A stretch of 64,000 nucleotides of DNA from Holacanthus passer. Taxonomy: Eukaryota; Chordata; Actinopteri; Pomacanthidae. The notes beneath the pieces are model-generated. The model was not told where the DNA came from, ran no database searches, and was given only the letters and a program-made list of their open reading frames with translations. Positions 25,279 through 37,151 of this stretch are shown piece after piece (positions within the stretch are counted from its first letter, which is position 1; every line of letters begins with the position of its first letter). The stretch spans positions 1,416,001 through 1,480,000 of the forward strand of contig JAFREQ010000047.1 in assembly GCA_025331565.1 (NCBI GenBank), written 5' to 3'. Made by a program: the position numbers and the translations under genes.

Positions 25279-26169
25279 GTACGACATGGGTTCACGTTAT
25301 TTTTAGCAGCCAAGTATGTCATATTGCATGTAGCATGCTAATCAGGCTAATGTGAATAATAAAGCTTGAGGTCAAATTCTGGACACTTACAACCTATGCA
25401 GTTTTTTAGTTCCACAGTACAAGTGCTTTACTGCAGATTAACATAGAAAACACAGAAAATTGCTCTGTACTTTTTCAATAGAAGGTCACAAAAGTCAGAC
25501 AGGTTTGGTTGCAACACCATCAAGGAGGGAGTAACTGTAGTGGCCTATAATGGTTTATTTCTAAAGACACAATCAAAGCTCATTCTTCCACAATACTGTT
25601 CTAGGTTTAAACCCTTTCAGTCATTTTTCTTCATTTTTTTCTCTGCTTCTTTTCTGCTTCTCTCATTTTATATCTCTTTCTCTCTGGCTGTCAAGGTTCT
25701 CTCATGACTGCAGGATACACATGCATACACCAACATAATCATAAAGTAGGTCTCAGCAAGCAGAGGCAGATATAGGGTCCATTTATAATTTATCCTCTGA
25801 AATATTAACACTCATGGAGGAATGTGAGTTCCTGGTATCTCGTATCATCATCCACTTTACTATGATGAGTCAGTCACATTATTTTCAGAGTACCACACAG
25901 GTCATATAGAGTGAACAAAAACATTGCTCATTCAAAGTGTCATACTGTGTCTGGAGCTCGGTTATGCATTCTTTATGCACATCTTAGACAGTTGGTATGA
26001 TACCATTAGATATTTCTGCATGAACGTGTGAATTATACATTTACCCACTGCTGCCTGTTTATGTGTATAAGTAAAGAATTGAAAAGTCATTCTAATGTTG
26101 CACCTTTAGGTTACATAGAAACTTAGTTGATTCAAATGAATTTTTTGAAAAATGTGTGTTTATCTGCAG
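25279..26169 (+). other. kiaa1549l: Intron inside module 2
   Basis: Phase-0 intron of 0.9 kb. I recognise no repeat or gene in it. Confidence 0.85.
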
Positions 26170-26338
26170 ATCCAGAGTGTGTACCAGGAGCCGGGCTCTC
26201 CATCAGTCTCTCTGGTGTATGTGGTGAAGAACCAAGATGCGATTCTTAATGGGACGATTTCCAGCGGCCTCCTCAACCAGCTGACCGCGGAGCTGGTGGG
26301 ATACTTTCTGTTCTACCCACCCCTGGTCATCGCTGAGC
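26170..26338 (+). CDS. kiaa1549l: kiaa1549l exon: module 2, second half
   Basis: Acceptor TTATCTGCAG, donor GTGAGT at 26339. Phase 0 in, phase 1 out, 169 nt. It encodes IQSVYQEPGSPSVSLVYVVK, then NQDAILNGTISSGLLNQLTAEL and VGYFLFYPPLVIAE. The pattern strand, PG turn, strand, helix, strand parallels module 3 (MRRLPGPKNPAEMTYYVQLNG). NGT is a sequon. The closing strand ends in VIAE, matching VQAE of module 3. Confidence 0.95.
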
Positions 26339-27039
26339 GTGAGTACAGGCACACTTCATCTTAAGGCCACAAGGGACAGCTTTAATGATGACACATAGAT
26401 CTAATTAATGATCACTATATTTGAGTATGGCCTCAGCTCTCTGATTAATTGGCTGCTTTCATCTCTTTTGTGCAAGGCATGTGTATCACATCGACCGGCT
26501 CGTTTGTGTAATCCTGTAACCTATAAAAGTCAAGTGGTGGCTTTCAGTCCTTAGTGGCCAGCCAGTTTTCCTAGCTGAAGTTGTCTCTTTTCAAATTACA
26601 AAAAATGCACCTTCTTTTACTGCCATGCTTGCTGCCACGCCGCTCATCTGAAAGCTACGAGTGCTCGTCACACTTGCTGTTTTCCTATGGGTAGTGACCA
26701 GGTCAGAGCCAAGACACCAAGTCTCAATACTGTACATGTTCGACCTTCACATGATAATCCATTCCTTGTGGTTTTGCTGCTTGAAAAATATTTTTCACTT
26801 GTCTCTTTGTGCTATCTAGCTATGCAGATACTTTTGGTTTTGTTTGCCTAGGTTTTGAAATACAATAGGCATATTCTGAATCCGCCACAAGAAAATGGCA
26901 GTGAATGGAATTTTGTTTGGAGCTACTTTCTACCAAAGATGTCCTGTGGAGTCCTCTAGAGTAATGGGAACATTGTTTCTGGAAAGACATGCTTCTCTTG
27001 AATATTTCAAACGCTCAGAAGTTTCAATGTTTCATTCAC

Positions 27040-27760
27040 CTCCATTATATAATAATAACAACAAACTTTATTTATACAGCACTTTTCAAAACAAAGTTAT
27101 AAAGTGCTGTAAAATGGTTGAAACAGGATTAAACCAATTCAGGACTGAGACACAAAAAAAAGGAATGAAAACCCAAGCAATACAATAATGATAGTACAGA
27201 TGAGACATGTTGGAAAACAGAGTGGCGGTAGCATTACTGAAGGCTTTTAAAAAATAGATAGATTTTGAGAAGTGATTTAAAAGATGTCATCATTCTGCAA
27301 GCCTCAGATCCTCCAGCAGGGAGTACTAGAGCTGAGGGGCTCTGGCCGAAAAAGCCCTGTCACCTTTAGTCTTGAACCTGGATTTAGGAAAAGCCTGCAG
27401 AGCCCTGCCTGAAGATCTGAGGCAGTGAAGAGAAGCTAAAACAGGGCTGATGTGATTGTAGAAAGTTGAGCAGCTGCATTTTGAACCAGCTGAAGGGTTT
27501 TTCCCTTACCCCTGAATACAATGACTTACATTCATCTAACCAAGAAAGAATAAAAAGCATAAATTACCTTATCAAGATCAGGCCGAGAGAGAAAAGACAA
27601 TGATTTTTCAGATTCTTCTCAGCAGATAAAAACAAGATTGAACAACTTTTGTAATTTGTTTTTCCAGATGAAAGGTCACTGTCAAATATTATATCCAGGG
27701 TTCTGGCTGCAAGTTTGACATTTGTAGACAGGGAGCCAAGATGTTTTTGTAAAAAAGGGG
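27040..27760. repeat. Interspersed repeat remnant, probably retroelement-derived
   Basis: The segment opens with an AATAATAAC run and ACTTTATTTATACAGCACTTTTCAAAACAAAGTTATAAAGTGCTGTAAA. It continues with CTCTGGCCGAAAAAGCCCTGTCACC and later GCAGCTGCATTTTGAACCAGCTGAAG. I know this succession from a very common fish repeat. No reading frame survives. The class is uncertain (LINE 3' region or non-autonomous element). Confidence 0.6.
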
Positions 27761-27792
27761 TGGACTTTGGAAGACAGAAAAGAATGATTTCA

Positions 27793-27809
27793 TTTTTTTT
27801 TTTTTTTTT
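27793..27809. repeat. Poly(T) run
   Basis: Seventeen consecutive T close to the end of the preceding repeat remnant. Confidence 0.9.
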
Positions 27810-29574
27810 CATTTAGCCAGCAAAAGATTACATAGAAAGATCACATACATCCAAAACAATTGACCCTTTAAATCTTGGACCTCAGATGCACTTGGTAGCA
27901 GATTAGTATGGTTTATACCATTTGTAATATTCTATGTTTAATCCAAACAGGCTTTCCACACAGCGAAAGGTCACATATTCATATGCAAATTAGCAAGTTA
28001 GGTCATCTGGCAACTTCTGAACAGCCAGCAGCTACATGAGTTGGCATCTCTGCTCATGGACATTTCATCCCTCTCTCATTGCTAATTTCTCTGCAATCAC
28101 AGTAACAAAGAGTTGCTTTGCTCTTATGGCTACACATAAAGACTTGGCTAGTATTGCCTAACCCAGAATTAATGGTGTCTAGCCAACAAATTAGAGTTCA
28201 GTCAGAGTGCTTAATACTCATTCACTTGATGTACCCCCCAAGCCATCCTCTCAGAGGCACTGCTGGATGGTTATGATACATTTGTAGTTATTTGGAGAGG
28301 GCTGCAAGTGAAAATGGAAATGAGCAATTCGTCTGTGGACGATGCACGTGGCTCTGACAGCAATGTTTAACACAAATATCCCATTTGTAATATTTACCTA
28401 AATGCTTTAGTAACAACATGGACTTTTTGAGGCAATGCACCGTGCCGAAGCTTATTTCCGTAATTCCAAAAACAACATTATGTACATCTGCCATTTTAAG
28501 ACTTTCATCCAAACTGACATTTAAGAGTGCTGAGGTGCAATGCAAAACAGGATTGGTGTTGACATTCTACTAACTTGACATTATGTTCTAATGGGTGTTA
28601 TTTTAGCTCACTCTCACACACACCAGAAAGATGCTCTCTTCATTACCATTCAATGTTCATTTTTGGTCGAAATGGTGACTTTTTAGACGGCGAATTTCCT
28701 TATTCTGTGACCACACTAACAGGCTTCGATGTGCTGATGAATCTTAAACCACTAATGTACCAAGAAAGAGTGAGGGTGCCATATTTTTTTCTAACTAGCT
28801 TTAGTGTTATCCTTAGGCTGTGAAGGTTGACTTGAAAACACAACAAGGATAGAAACTGTGCCCACATCCTTGCTCTGTGTTGTATGAGTTTTTCAGCAGC
28901 AGGAAAGGAAACAAGTGTACAGAGCTGAGCTTGAATTCTAAAAAAGATTTCTGCATTCAGAGCTTTATTTTAGTCTTGAAAGGCTCGCCAGACAGAGGTT
29001 GGAGGTAGGATGCAGGACTGCCAGCAGTAAAGGATTATAGTATTGACACAAGAGGAGTGAAGTTATTTTGGGCTGAAGAGGGGACAGAAAATGACCTAAC
29101 CCATCCCTGTTAGTCTAAGTTGGTTTGTTCTACACAGTGTGTTCTTCCACAGAATTGGACATTAGGAAGAGTCAGTCTCTTCATGATACTTGGTCATTAA
29201 ATAACAGTTGTTGTCCTGCTGGTTCTCTGTACCAGTGTGGTGCTGGGCTGAGACAGACCGACATATCCATATGTATGGTGCCTTCAAAAAGACTACTAAC
29301 AACCACTGAGTCCACTGCAGGGTGATGCATGATTCATGACTTTGCATATTTTTGACCTGCTTCTTAAAGGGGGGAATTAGTACATGTTATTAATACTTCA
29401 TATTGTGTATAGACTATACTATGCTCTTAAGCAATGCAGTTGGATTAACTGGCAACTGGTTTTTTTCCCACATAGAAGTTAAAGGGAAAGTTGCCTACTG
29501 CTATTACTATACCATAATTACTGTAATGTGTAGGAGGTCACACATGGTCATGAACCCAGAGAGAATTATTACAT

Positions 29575-29868
29575 GACTCTGCGGTTCTCCTCAGCTCTAT
29601 TCAGCTTTTAAGCTCCTTTCAGGTTTCCTATTACGCAGCTTTACCATTTTGATTCAATTTCAGGTGTCTCATCAACCTTGGTTCCAGCAGCAGAACCACG
29701 CTGTTTTCAGCAAGCTCTGATAAACCCACTGTACACTACCTGCCCAGCAATAAACAGCAGACAGACTAAGTTAGGAATTAACTGATGAACATTGTGCATT
29801 CAACTGCTAAAGAGTCAGATAGTTTCCTCAGCATTTGGTAGAGACCAAAAACAAGCTAAAAGGAGAGT
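29575..29868 (+). repeat. Dispersed repeat, copy 2, left part
   Basis: Second copy of the family seen at 23385-23640, sharing CTCTGATAAACCCACTGTAC. It includes AACAGCAGACAGACTAAGTTAG, GCTAAAGAGTCAGATAGTTTCCTCAG and ACCAAAAACAAGCTAAAAGGAGAGT. It breaks off at the start of a different repeat at about 29868. Confidence 0.65.
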
Positions 29869-30070
29869 TAAAGCAACACTATGTAACGTTTTCTGAACAG
29901 CAATCTTAATTGCAAAAGAATAGCACATTGAATTGCCTTTATTTCCCAAGATTCTCTTGCGTCTGCTTCAACGACATCATCATGTGTATCTGTGACATAC
30001 TAAAACCATTAGCCACCATAGGCTACTTGTCATAACGGACCAAATAGGGCTATAGAATCAGAAATTTAGC
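29868..30070 (+). repeat. Inserted repeat starting AAAGCAACACTATGTAAC
   Basis: Starts with TTAAAGCAACACTATGTAACG, which I recognise as the head of another common teleost repeat. It sits between two parts of the family described at 29575-29868. The right boundary is approximate. Confidence 0.45.
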
Positions 30071-30160
30071 ATTAGTCTTACATTCATTAGGTCGACATAA
30101 AACACAACTTGAAAAGAATGCTTATCTCCATGCCTGCTGGATGTGTAGGCAAGTTCACCA
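30070..30160 (+). repeat. Dispersed repeat, copy 2, right part
   Basis: TCTTACATTCATTAGGTCGACATAAAACACAACTT followed by CATGCCTGCTGGATGTGTA looks like the continuation of the repeat broken at 29868, as I remember the family consensus. The boundary is approximate. Confidence 0.45.
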
Positions 30161-33100
30161 TATCAACCTTATAAGGCCTTAATATATCAGACAGGTGCAT
30201 GTTGTGGCGCTTGTTGTAAAATTCTTCCTCAAAGTGTCCAAAAGTAACTTTGTAGTAACAGTAACATTTTGACATCATCAGTATAAGTATTTAGCACCAC
30301 AATCTCTCTTGACTGAATGTAACTGTAAAATCATTAATCATGCTATAATTACCAGGATTGGATATTGCAGGGAACATTTTGAAATAAATTGACAGTGAAT
30401 ACTTTACAGATATATTCACTGGAAACATTTCCCCATTTATCAGCATTACAAAACATACTTGATAATGCACATAAAGTGTATATAAACATAATATTTAGGA
30501 AGCAGATGAGGTTCTCATGTACTTTATATCAGCAAAATTATAATAGCTAAGGTAATATTAGGATTACCTACAGTAGGTATAGGCCAAATTAGGTTGAGTT
30601 AGCTCATTTTTTGTTCTTCACTATTGCAATGAAAAGACCATAGACCCCATAGATGAGCCACTTGAGCTCTGTTTGTATTCTACTCCAGCCTCTAATGCCA
30701 TCTGTGAGATTTTAAAAGGGCAAACAGCTGTACAGCTCCTATCATCTGAATCGTGCCGTAGGCAATCTGTTGTCCATGCCCCCCGAATGAGCTAATTTTA
30801 GCCTGGTGAGATTAGATTAGTATCTATTTGTGCGTGCTCTCAACACCCAAAGGGCTAAAACTTCACACTTCACATGTTCACATCCAAACCCACTTGGCAT
30901 CACCATGGAAAGCCTGTCTGCTCCCTTTAAAACACATCCTATCACTAATAGTGAAACAATGATCAAATGATTATGAAATGATATAAAATGATATAGTAGA
31001 TCAACGATTGGTCAAAAAGAGGCTGTAATGTCACAGACAGATCAGTGATTACAGTGAATAGTTCAGGTATGTATTGGTACAGACACATTGACTGTAGTTA
31101 TACTGTGAGCACAGAGAGATGATCAATTCTCATGTGATCAAAGCAGCTTGAATATTGACCTTTACTATTTGTTTACATGCAGAGGAGTCAATGTGAACAG
31201 ATCCCTCCATGTCTCCAGCGTATAATCAGTTAACTGGAGAGTACTCTGTAACAAACTAAAATAGATTCATTCACCATCTGTACTTTGGAGAATAAACAGT
31301 ACACATACAGTCCTATTTTTCACTTTCCACCCAGCAATATAGCAAATTTATACACTGCAAAAAAGGGAGATAAAAGAAAGTCACAAAATCTTATTTTTTG
31401 AATTAATGAATCAAAAGTGTTTCCCGTCCTGTCATGCACCATTTGCATTTGATTATTATACTTGTCTTTCATTTTTTGAAGTAAAGCTATGTATGTGCTT
31501 GTACAGACATATTCGTGTGGCTTTCTTGTGGTCATACTTAGGACTAAGCTATTCTTCCGTTTATAGCGAACAAACTGCTATTGAGGATATAAAACAAGAA
31601 CTGGTTGTTAGGCAACTAAATGTGTGGTTTTCACAATTTGAATGAAGCTTGCATCAGCGATGGAGGGCAGAAAAAACTCACATTAAATTTTCATTAAACG
31701 CTATTTGTTGTTAGTTTAGAGGATACGGCTTTCATTATTCTATATTTTTCTTCTTGTCAACAAATGCAAGAGATAACAAGACAAAAACTAGCAAGTTAAA
31801 TAATCGACATACTAACAATTCATTGAATCTGATTTAAGTACGAAGATTTAAATAATGTTGGCCAAAAACTATTAAAAACACTGCTGCTGAAAATACTCAA
31901 ATCAAATCATGTTCAGCAGCTGAAAATAGTCCATGACAAATGCAGTATTTACCCCAGTTTAGTTGACACTTTCTAAAAACTATATTGCCCAGTAGTGCAT
32001 TCTGAGCCTTAAAAATCAAACAATATTTTTGTGTGACGTGATTTTTACTGGATTTGTTGACAGTGGGACAGACACAGAATGACATCAGCCTTATCCTTTA
32101 AGCCTATCATCTTAGATTAATTTATTGTTAGACTGGAGCAGGAGCTTTTTCTATTTCTTCTCTCTTTTTTGGAATTATGCAACGAAAATTTCCAGCTGCT
32201 GTGTTAATGAAATGAATCCTCTGGATTTACTGGCCCGCTGAACTGATTCTCTAAAGGGCACTGAATGCGCCTGAACCTTAACACTTCAGTGCTGTTTGTC
32301 TTAAGTGTTTATGCGAGCTTGTTTCAGTTGCAGAAGAGCTCAGTGAATGTAAATGTGCTCACGTACAGAGGCATCAGGGAACCGACAGGCAGACAGAGTG
32401 CTGAGCAGAAACACTCGCTGGTATTAACAGCTACCACTGCTGCATCGCCATTGACTCGAGCTAAACACTACTCTCGGCAGACGGCCAGCTCGGAGGAGTT
32501 AGGTGGAGACAGATGGTGAAACAGGCAGATGGGAAATAAGGAGAGATAGGTTGACGGATGAATAGGACACAGAAAGAGGTCAATGGACTGAGAGAGTGAT
32601 GATGAGCAGATAAAGAAGGAAGGAGACAGTCGGCTGGACGGAAAGGTTCAAGCGTTTTAGGAAATGAATAGGCTGACAGGTAAGCAGGTAGAGAATGAGG
32701 CAGGTAGAGAGGCACGCGAGCAGAATGAAAGGGAGAGAAGACAGCGAGAGGTAAGAAAGTAAAGGTTCATAATGAGACCTGACAAGGAATGTTTAATCGG
32801 ATTCTGTCATCCGTGTCAAGGGCCAATGCTAAAAATCTCCTCCTCTGTAGATTTTTTCCCCCTAAGAGACGTAACAAGATAAGACAAGAGAGCAACAACA
32901 ACCGAAAAAACAAAATGCAGTAGATATGCAGATAAGCTTCAGGTCAGGACAGGCCATTACAGGTCAGGACAGCGGGGTCAGGCCAGGGTTGTATTTTTTT
33001 ATTCACACTTTATTTTATTCATTTACTTATCTATTTTGGTCGTATTTTATTTTGATTTGTTCATTTATTTTTACTTTTTTTCTTCTCCTCCTTCATCCTG

Positions 33101-34425
33101 ATGACTTGACGACTGACCTTTGTGCATTCTCCTGCTTTAAGCCGCCCTCAGACCCATAGGAGGTTGCAGGTTAAAGGTCAGATCCCCTCTAGAACAGCCC
33201 CCATCCCTACAATTCATTCATTGGGTCTCAGGAGCAAGTTTCCCAGAACCCATCCCCCCCCGTAAGTGAATAAATAAATGAGTTTAATTAGTGAGGAGCA
33301 GCTGTATAATTCAAAGTTGTTTGTGTATGAAACTGAAATAACTCACAAAATCAATAGTGACTATAAAGATAATCATCATCAGCAGCATCATTCTGGTAAG
33401 TGTGTGGTAATAATCATCAGCAGTATTATCATCCTCACAAATAGTATTGATTACCAATATTTTATAATCACCATGAAAAACAATAATAAGGCCTTCAGGG
33501 CCCCCAAAGGTCTCTGGTTCACTGTGGGTAACTTGGTTTGTCGTTGTTTGATTAACAGAACTTTTTCTCAAATGATATGTTGACATTGTGCAGTAGGAAA
33601 AATACAGGTAAATAATAGAATTAATGACGGATGAATCCCATTTAGCTACTTCAGTTTCAGGGTCCTGGTGTTGTTCATACTGACTCACTGTCACACTGTC
33701 AAGGCTTACTGGGCCATGTGAACAGAACAGAGCTGCTGTTAATGTTATTAGTAACGCCTGTGCTTTTTAAAAAATATTTGCTTTTAACATACTGTACTAC
33801 CGGTTAAAGCAAAAACAACGATGTTTTCTCTGGAATCAGTGAGATATGTGACCAAATTAGAAAGCAAACACAGGGTGAGATGGATCACCTGATGAGCAGG
33901 CTGACTGCATGGTGCCAGCAATTCACTGTCTCTAATTGCTGATGGCAAAATGATTAGATTGTCTCTCATTTGGTGTGTATTTTAATTTGTCATGTGCTCA
34001 AGGTCCCTGTTTTTCCTTATCGATACATACTTTTTAATTTGTATAAATACTCAATATGATTACTGATGTTTTCATTCAATATCCCCTACCTAAAATTATG
34101 AGATATGCGATTCGATATATAGTTCACTCCTCTGCCCAGTCACAGTCCAGATGACCTGCAGAACAACAGCACGACACTATACTCCTGTTACAGCCTGCAT
34201 GAGTCTCGTGTTAGACTCTTTAATGCCTTTGTTCATCTGTGATATATCATCAGATTTCCACACAGTCAGTGAAATTAAATGTGTGCTCTCTGGTGAAAGT
34301 GCAGTTAGTGCATCTCTCCTGCCTGACTGCTGACGGGCTGTCAGCCTAAGTCAGTCACAGTGTACGGCAGTGGAGGAGTTTGTACCATTGTACCACAAGT
34401 TCACAAGTAGTTTAGCCAACTCTGC

Positions 34426-34451
34426 TGCCCTCAGCGCTGGAGCTGAGGGCA
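34426..34451. other. Perfect 10-bp hairpin, 6-nt loop
   Basis: TGCCCTCAGC (34426-34435), loop GCTGGA, GCTGAGGGCA (34442-34451). Outside it, CCAA at 34416-34419 can pair with TTGG at 34452-34455 across a 6-nt bulge. It is intronic. There is no evidence of function. Confidence 0.6.
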
Positions 34452-35229
34452 TTGGAACAGTGAGCAGAAGTGAGTCATGGTATACTCCTCCAATCACACT
34501 TGTCTGTTTCCTTACATTTAAATTTGTAGTCGGTTAATTTGAAGAAAAGACTAGACTGTAAAAGTTACCGCTGTGCTGCTTATCCTGCATTGTCTGCAGC
34601 GTCTGTGTGTAATGACGGTGATTAAAACACACAGGGCAGGGCTTTTACTCAGGGGCTTCTCGAATTGATTGATGTTTAGGGGGCAGCCCTGACACACTTA
34701 AAACCTGGGGCTAAGTATTATTTTAGCACAATAGTACTTGATGGTTTCTGGATCCCTGGGTGTGTAATGACTGCCATGTGTAGTGTTTTGTTGAGGGAAA
34801 TGTACTTGCTCAGTGGATCATGTCTATCTCTACCCACCCGTCCGGCGCTCACCTGCAGCTCAAGCATACCTGCTCACCTTCAACTCTACCCATCGAGCAC
34901 ATAAACAGTGCTTTCTGGCAGAAAGCCCCGAAGGAAAACTTCTCCCACGTGCCATATGCACTTGATTTTCTAACCTTATCTCGCTAACGCTGTAATAGCA
35001 GCTTATGAGGACCTTTATCATTATGTGTTTTCTCCGTGAATAACTTGTCAACTCTGTTTGCAGCGTTGATGTGTAGACAGGAAAAACAGTTTTTGACTTA
35101 TGATGTCAGAATGTGCTACTGAGGTCACTGCAACATGATCCAACACTCCCATGAAACAGACCCCGTCACCAACAGGATGACCAAGCATCCAGCTTATTGC
35201 CGCACTTTTCAAGCTCCTGATTGGCCAAC

Positions 35230-35480
35230 ATGGCTTTCAGGTTAGAGTTCTGTCGCCACCTGCTGGTTTGGCAGGCTGTTGACAGCACTTCAGTTGTGTT
35301 TTTGCGTTTTCATTTGGAGATTTTTTTAAAAACAGTGCGCGTATAGATTTTTTGATTTCAACACTGTTTTTTCGAAAATACATGTGAACAGAGTTTCGTG
35401 GCAAAACCCATCTTTTTTGTGTAAAATTTTCAGAACAGATTTGGAAAATGGCTACTGCAAACCCGAGTTTTCTCGAGTTC
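35230..35480. repeat. Possible interspersed repeat (CTGTCGCCACCTGCTGG...)
   Basis: CTGTCGCCACCTGCTGGTTTG, then TGTTTTTGCGTTTTCATTTGGAGA, then AACACTGTTTTTTCGAAAATACATGTGAACAG recalls a fish repeat that alternates CGTTTTC-like blocks. This is from memory, with moderate doubt. Confidence 0.4.
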
Positions 35481-36184
35481 GGAGTTTCAGATCCTTCGCT
35501 TCTTCTTTTGCCACTTTGCAACCAAAAGCAGAACACATCTCTGCAATCTTTTTAAAAATACTGAAACTTAGCTTGCAAAACACTGATACTTAGCTACACC
35601 CAACTTCTCATCTGATACCAGCTTGTTTCACCATCGCTCCACCCCACAAGCTGACAGGATTGGTTCTTTAATTATGTGACGTATGAAACCCTGCCTGTCT
35701 GAATCCATGTATCTGAGACTGTCATTGGTAAACTGCAGGTCCAAGGTGGAAATGCTCGCTGTTTATTTCATTGTTTATTCTTGTAGCAAATAAAAAAAAC
35801 CATCGAAGTTAACAAGGCTGAAAACTTGATTTTCATTACATCAGGTCTTTAAATGTGAATGCCTAGCAGTGAATATTATTGGGATGCAAATGAAATGACC
35901 GATACATTCATTCAAAGTGTTTCCTAGCTGTGTAGATATAAAACATAATTCGGGGGGCCCTAACTGGTTTCCAGCCGTAATATTACTCAACAATCTGACA
36001 TTTTATTCGTGTTTGTACCTAAAAATAAAATAAATTGGCTTAGAAATTATATTTTGCACTTCAGGAAATGGATAAACTGGTCTGGTCCCCCCAGATTCAG
36101 GTGGTATTACAGAAGTCCTAAATTAGGCTTTCTAAAAGCTGCAAATACCTGTAATTTCCCCTCTCTCTCCCTTTCTCTCTACAG

Positions 36185-36244
36185 CCCTTGAATACCATAA
36201 TCTCAACACATCGACGGCAACCAAGAACTATTGGGTGATAACAG
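36185..36244 (+). CDS. kiaa1549l: kiaa1549l exon: 60-nt linker before module 3
   Basis: Acceptor TCTCTCTACAG, donor GTAAAT at 36245. Phase 1 in, phase 1 out, 60 nt, so skipping it would keep the frame. It encodes LEYHNLNTSTATKNYWVITG, with the NTS sequon. Its end (KNYWVITG) resembles the end of the Thr-rich exon (EKYWVRTG), which precedes module 1. A CA repeat begins 18 nt after the donor, and a diverged copy of the exon's last codons and donor lies at 36334-36357. Confidence 0.9.
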
Positions 36245-36259
36245 GTAAATTGCTCTTGT

Positions 36260-36262
<3 letters not shown>

Positions 36263-36301
<39 letters not shown>
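36263..36301. repeat. (CA)n microsatellite next to a 5' splice site
   Basis: About 19 CA units starting 18 nt downstream of the donor of the 60-nt exon. Intronic CA repeats near donors are known hnRNP L splicing elements; a role here is inference. Confidence 0.95.
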
Positions 36302-36304
<3 letters not shown>

Positions 36305-36333
36305 TGCAGACACACATGCAGACACACAGACAA

Positions 36334-36357
36334 AAGTACTACTGGGTGATCAGTGGT
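36334..36357 (+). pseudogene. Partial duplicate of exon end plus donor (pseudo-exon)
   Basis: AAGTACTACTGGGTGATCAG followed by TG|GTAA would read K-Y-Y-W-V-I-S-G with a GT donor at 36356. The true exon ends AAGAACTATTGGGTGATAAC followed by AG|GTAA (K-N-Y-W-V-I-T-G). About 17 of the 22 positions from ACTA to GGTAA agree. No acceptor in the right phase lies just upstream, so it is probably not a functional exon. Confidence 0.55.
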
Positions 36358-36721
36358 AATCAAGAACCGCATCGATTGGACAAAACAGCAGTTAGTTAAA
36401 TGCCCTGGCTCTCGATGTTGTGCAGTTCAGCAGAATAGTATTGGCTCTCTATATTTTCCTTTCCTCCACCCCCCGCCCCCCTCCTCACCTGCCCGCTCCG
36501 CAAGCTCTCAGCGCTCAGAGTGTCTTTAGCCGCTCTGTTCTTGGGAAAACCTATTGATGTATAATTCACAGCTTCATGACTGGGGCAGAGGGAGAGATCA
36601 CATCACATCACGGCCTGGTGTGAATGATGCTGAAGCGTGTGCGTAAGTGTGTGTGAAGCGTGTCCGCTGCCCTATCTCACTTATAGCCTCTAGTAAGGGA
36701 TGCACCCAGGAGCCAGATTGA

Positions 36722-36726
<5 letters not shown>

Positions 36727-36767
<41 letters not shown>
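36727..36767. repeat. (TG)n microsatellite
   Basis: About 20 TG units, intronic. The His/Thr-rich minus-strand ORFs over it are artefacts. Confidence 0.95.
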
Positions 36768-36768
<1 letters not shown>

Positions 36769-37151
36769 ACCGATATGTGTTTGTTTTTCTTTCTGGTGGA
36801 GACACACAATGTATGCCACTACAGCTGTAATAGACGTTTCTGGATGAGCAGCTTTTAAATGGAAGGGACGAACACGCAGTCCTCGCTAATATCCCACTAA
36901 TCTCCTGTCTCTGTTTCTTTTTCCTTCTCCCCTCCCTTGTTCTCTGCAATATCAATATTGTCCTCAAATGATCTCCCTTTGATTTTTCTCTCACCTGCTC
37001 CATCTTCTCACTCTCCTCCCTTCGCTCATACACTCGTCTCACCCATTTTCTCCTTCCCCTCACCCGTCTCCTCTTTCGCCCCTCTTTGCCTGCCTGAATG
37101 CCTCTTTACCCCCTAAATCCCTCCTCTGTCCTCTCTCGTCTCTCCTCACAG

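Larger units (their letters stand above)
26339..36184 (+). other. kiaa1549l: 9.8-kb intron between modules 2 and 3
   Basis: Phase-1 intron. It contains a LINE-like or other interspersed repeat (27040-27760), a T run (27793-27809), an interrupted dispersed repeat (29575-30250), a 10-bp perfect hairpin (34426-34451) and a possible repeat near 35230-35480. No coding exon was recognised. The short ORFs lack domains and splice support. Confidence 0.8.
36245..37151 (+). other. kiaa1549l: Intron before module 3
   Basis: Phase-1 intron of 0.9 kb. It contains a CA repeat (36263-36301), the partial exon-end duplicate (36334-36357) and a TG repeat (36727-36767). The last 250 bases are strongly pyrimidine-rich before the acceptor CTCCTCACAG. 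Confidence 0.9.

Noticed and set aside
31320..32090. Segments such as ACACTGCAAAAAAGGG and AAAATCTTATTTTTTG considered as a transposon end.
   Set aside because: The match to known fish transposon ends is too short and degenerate to call.
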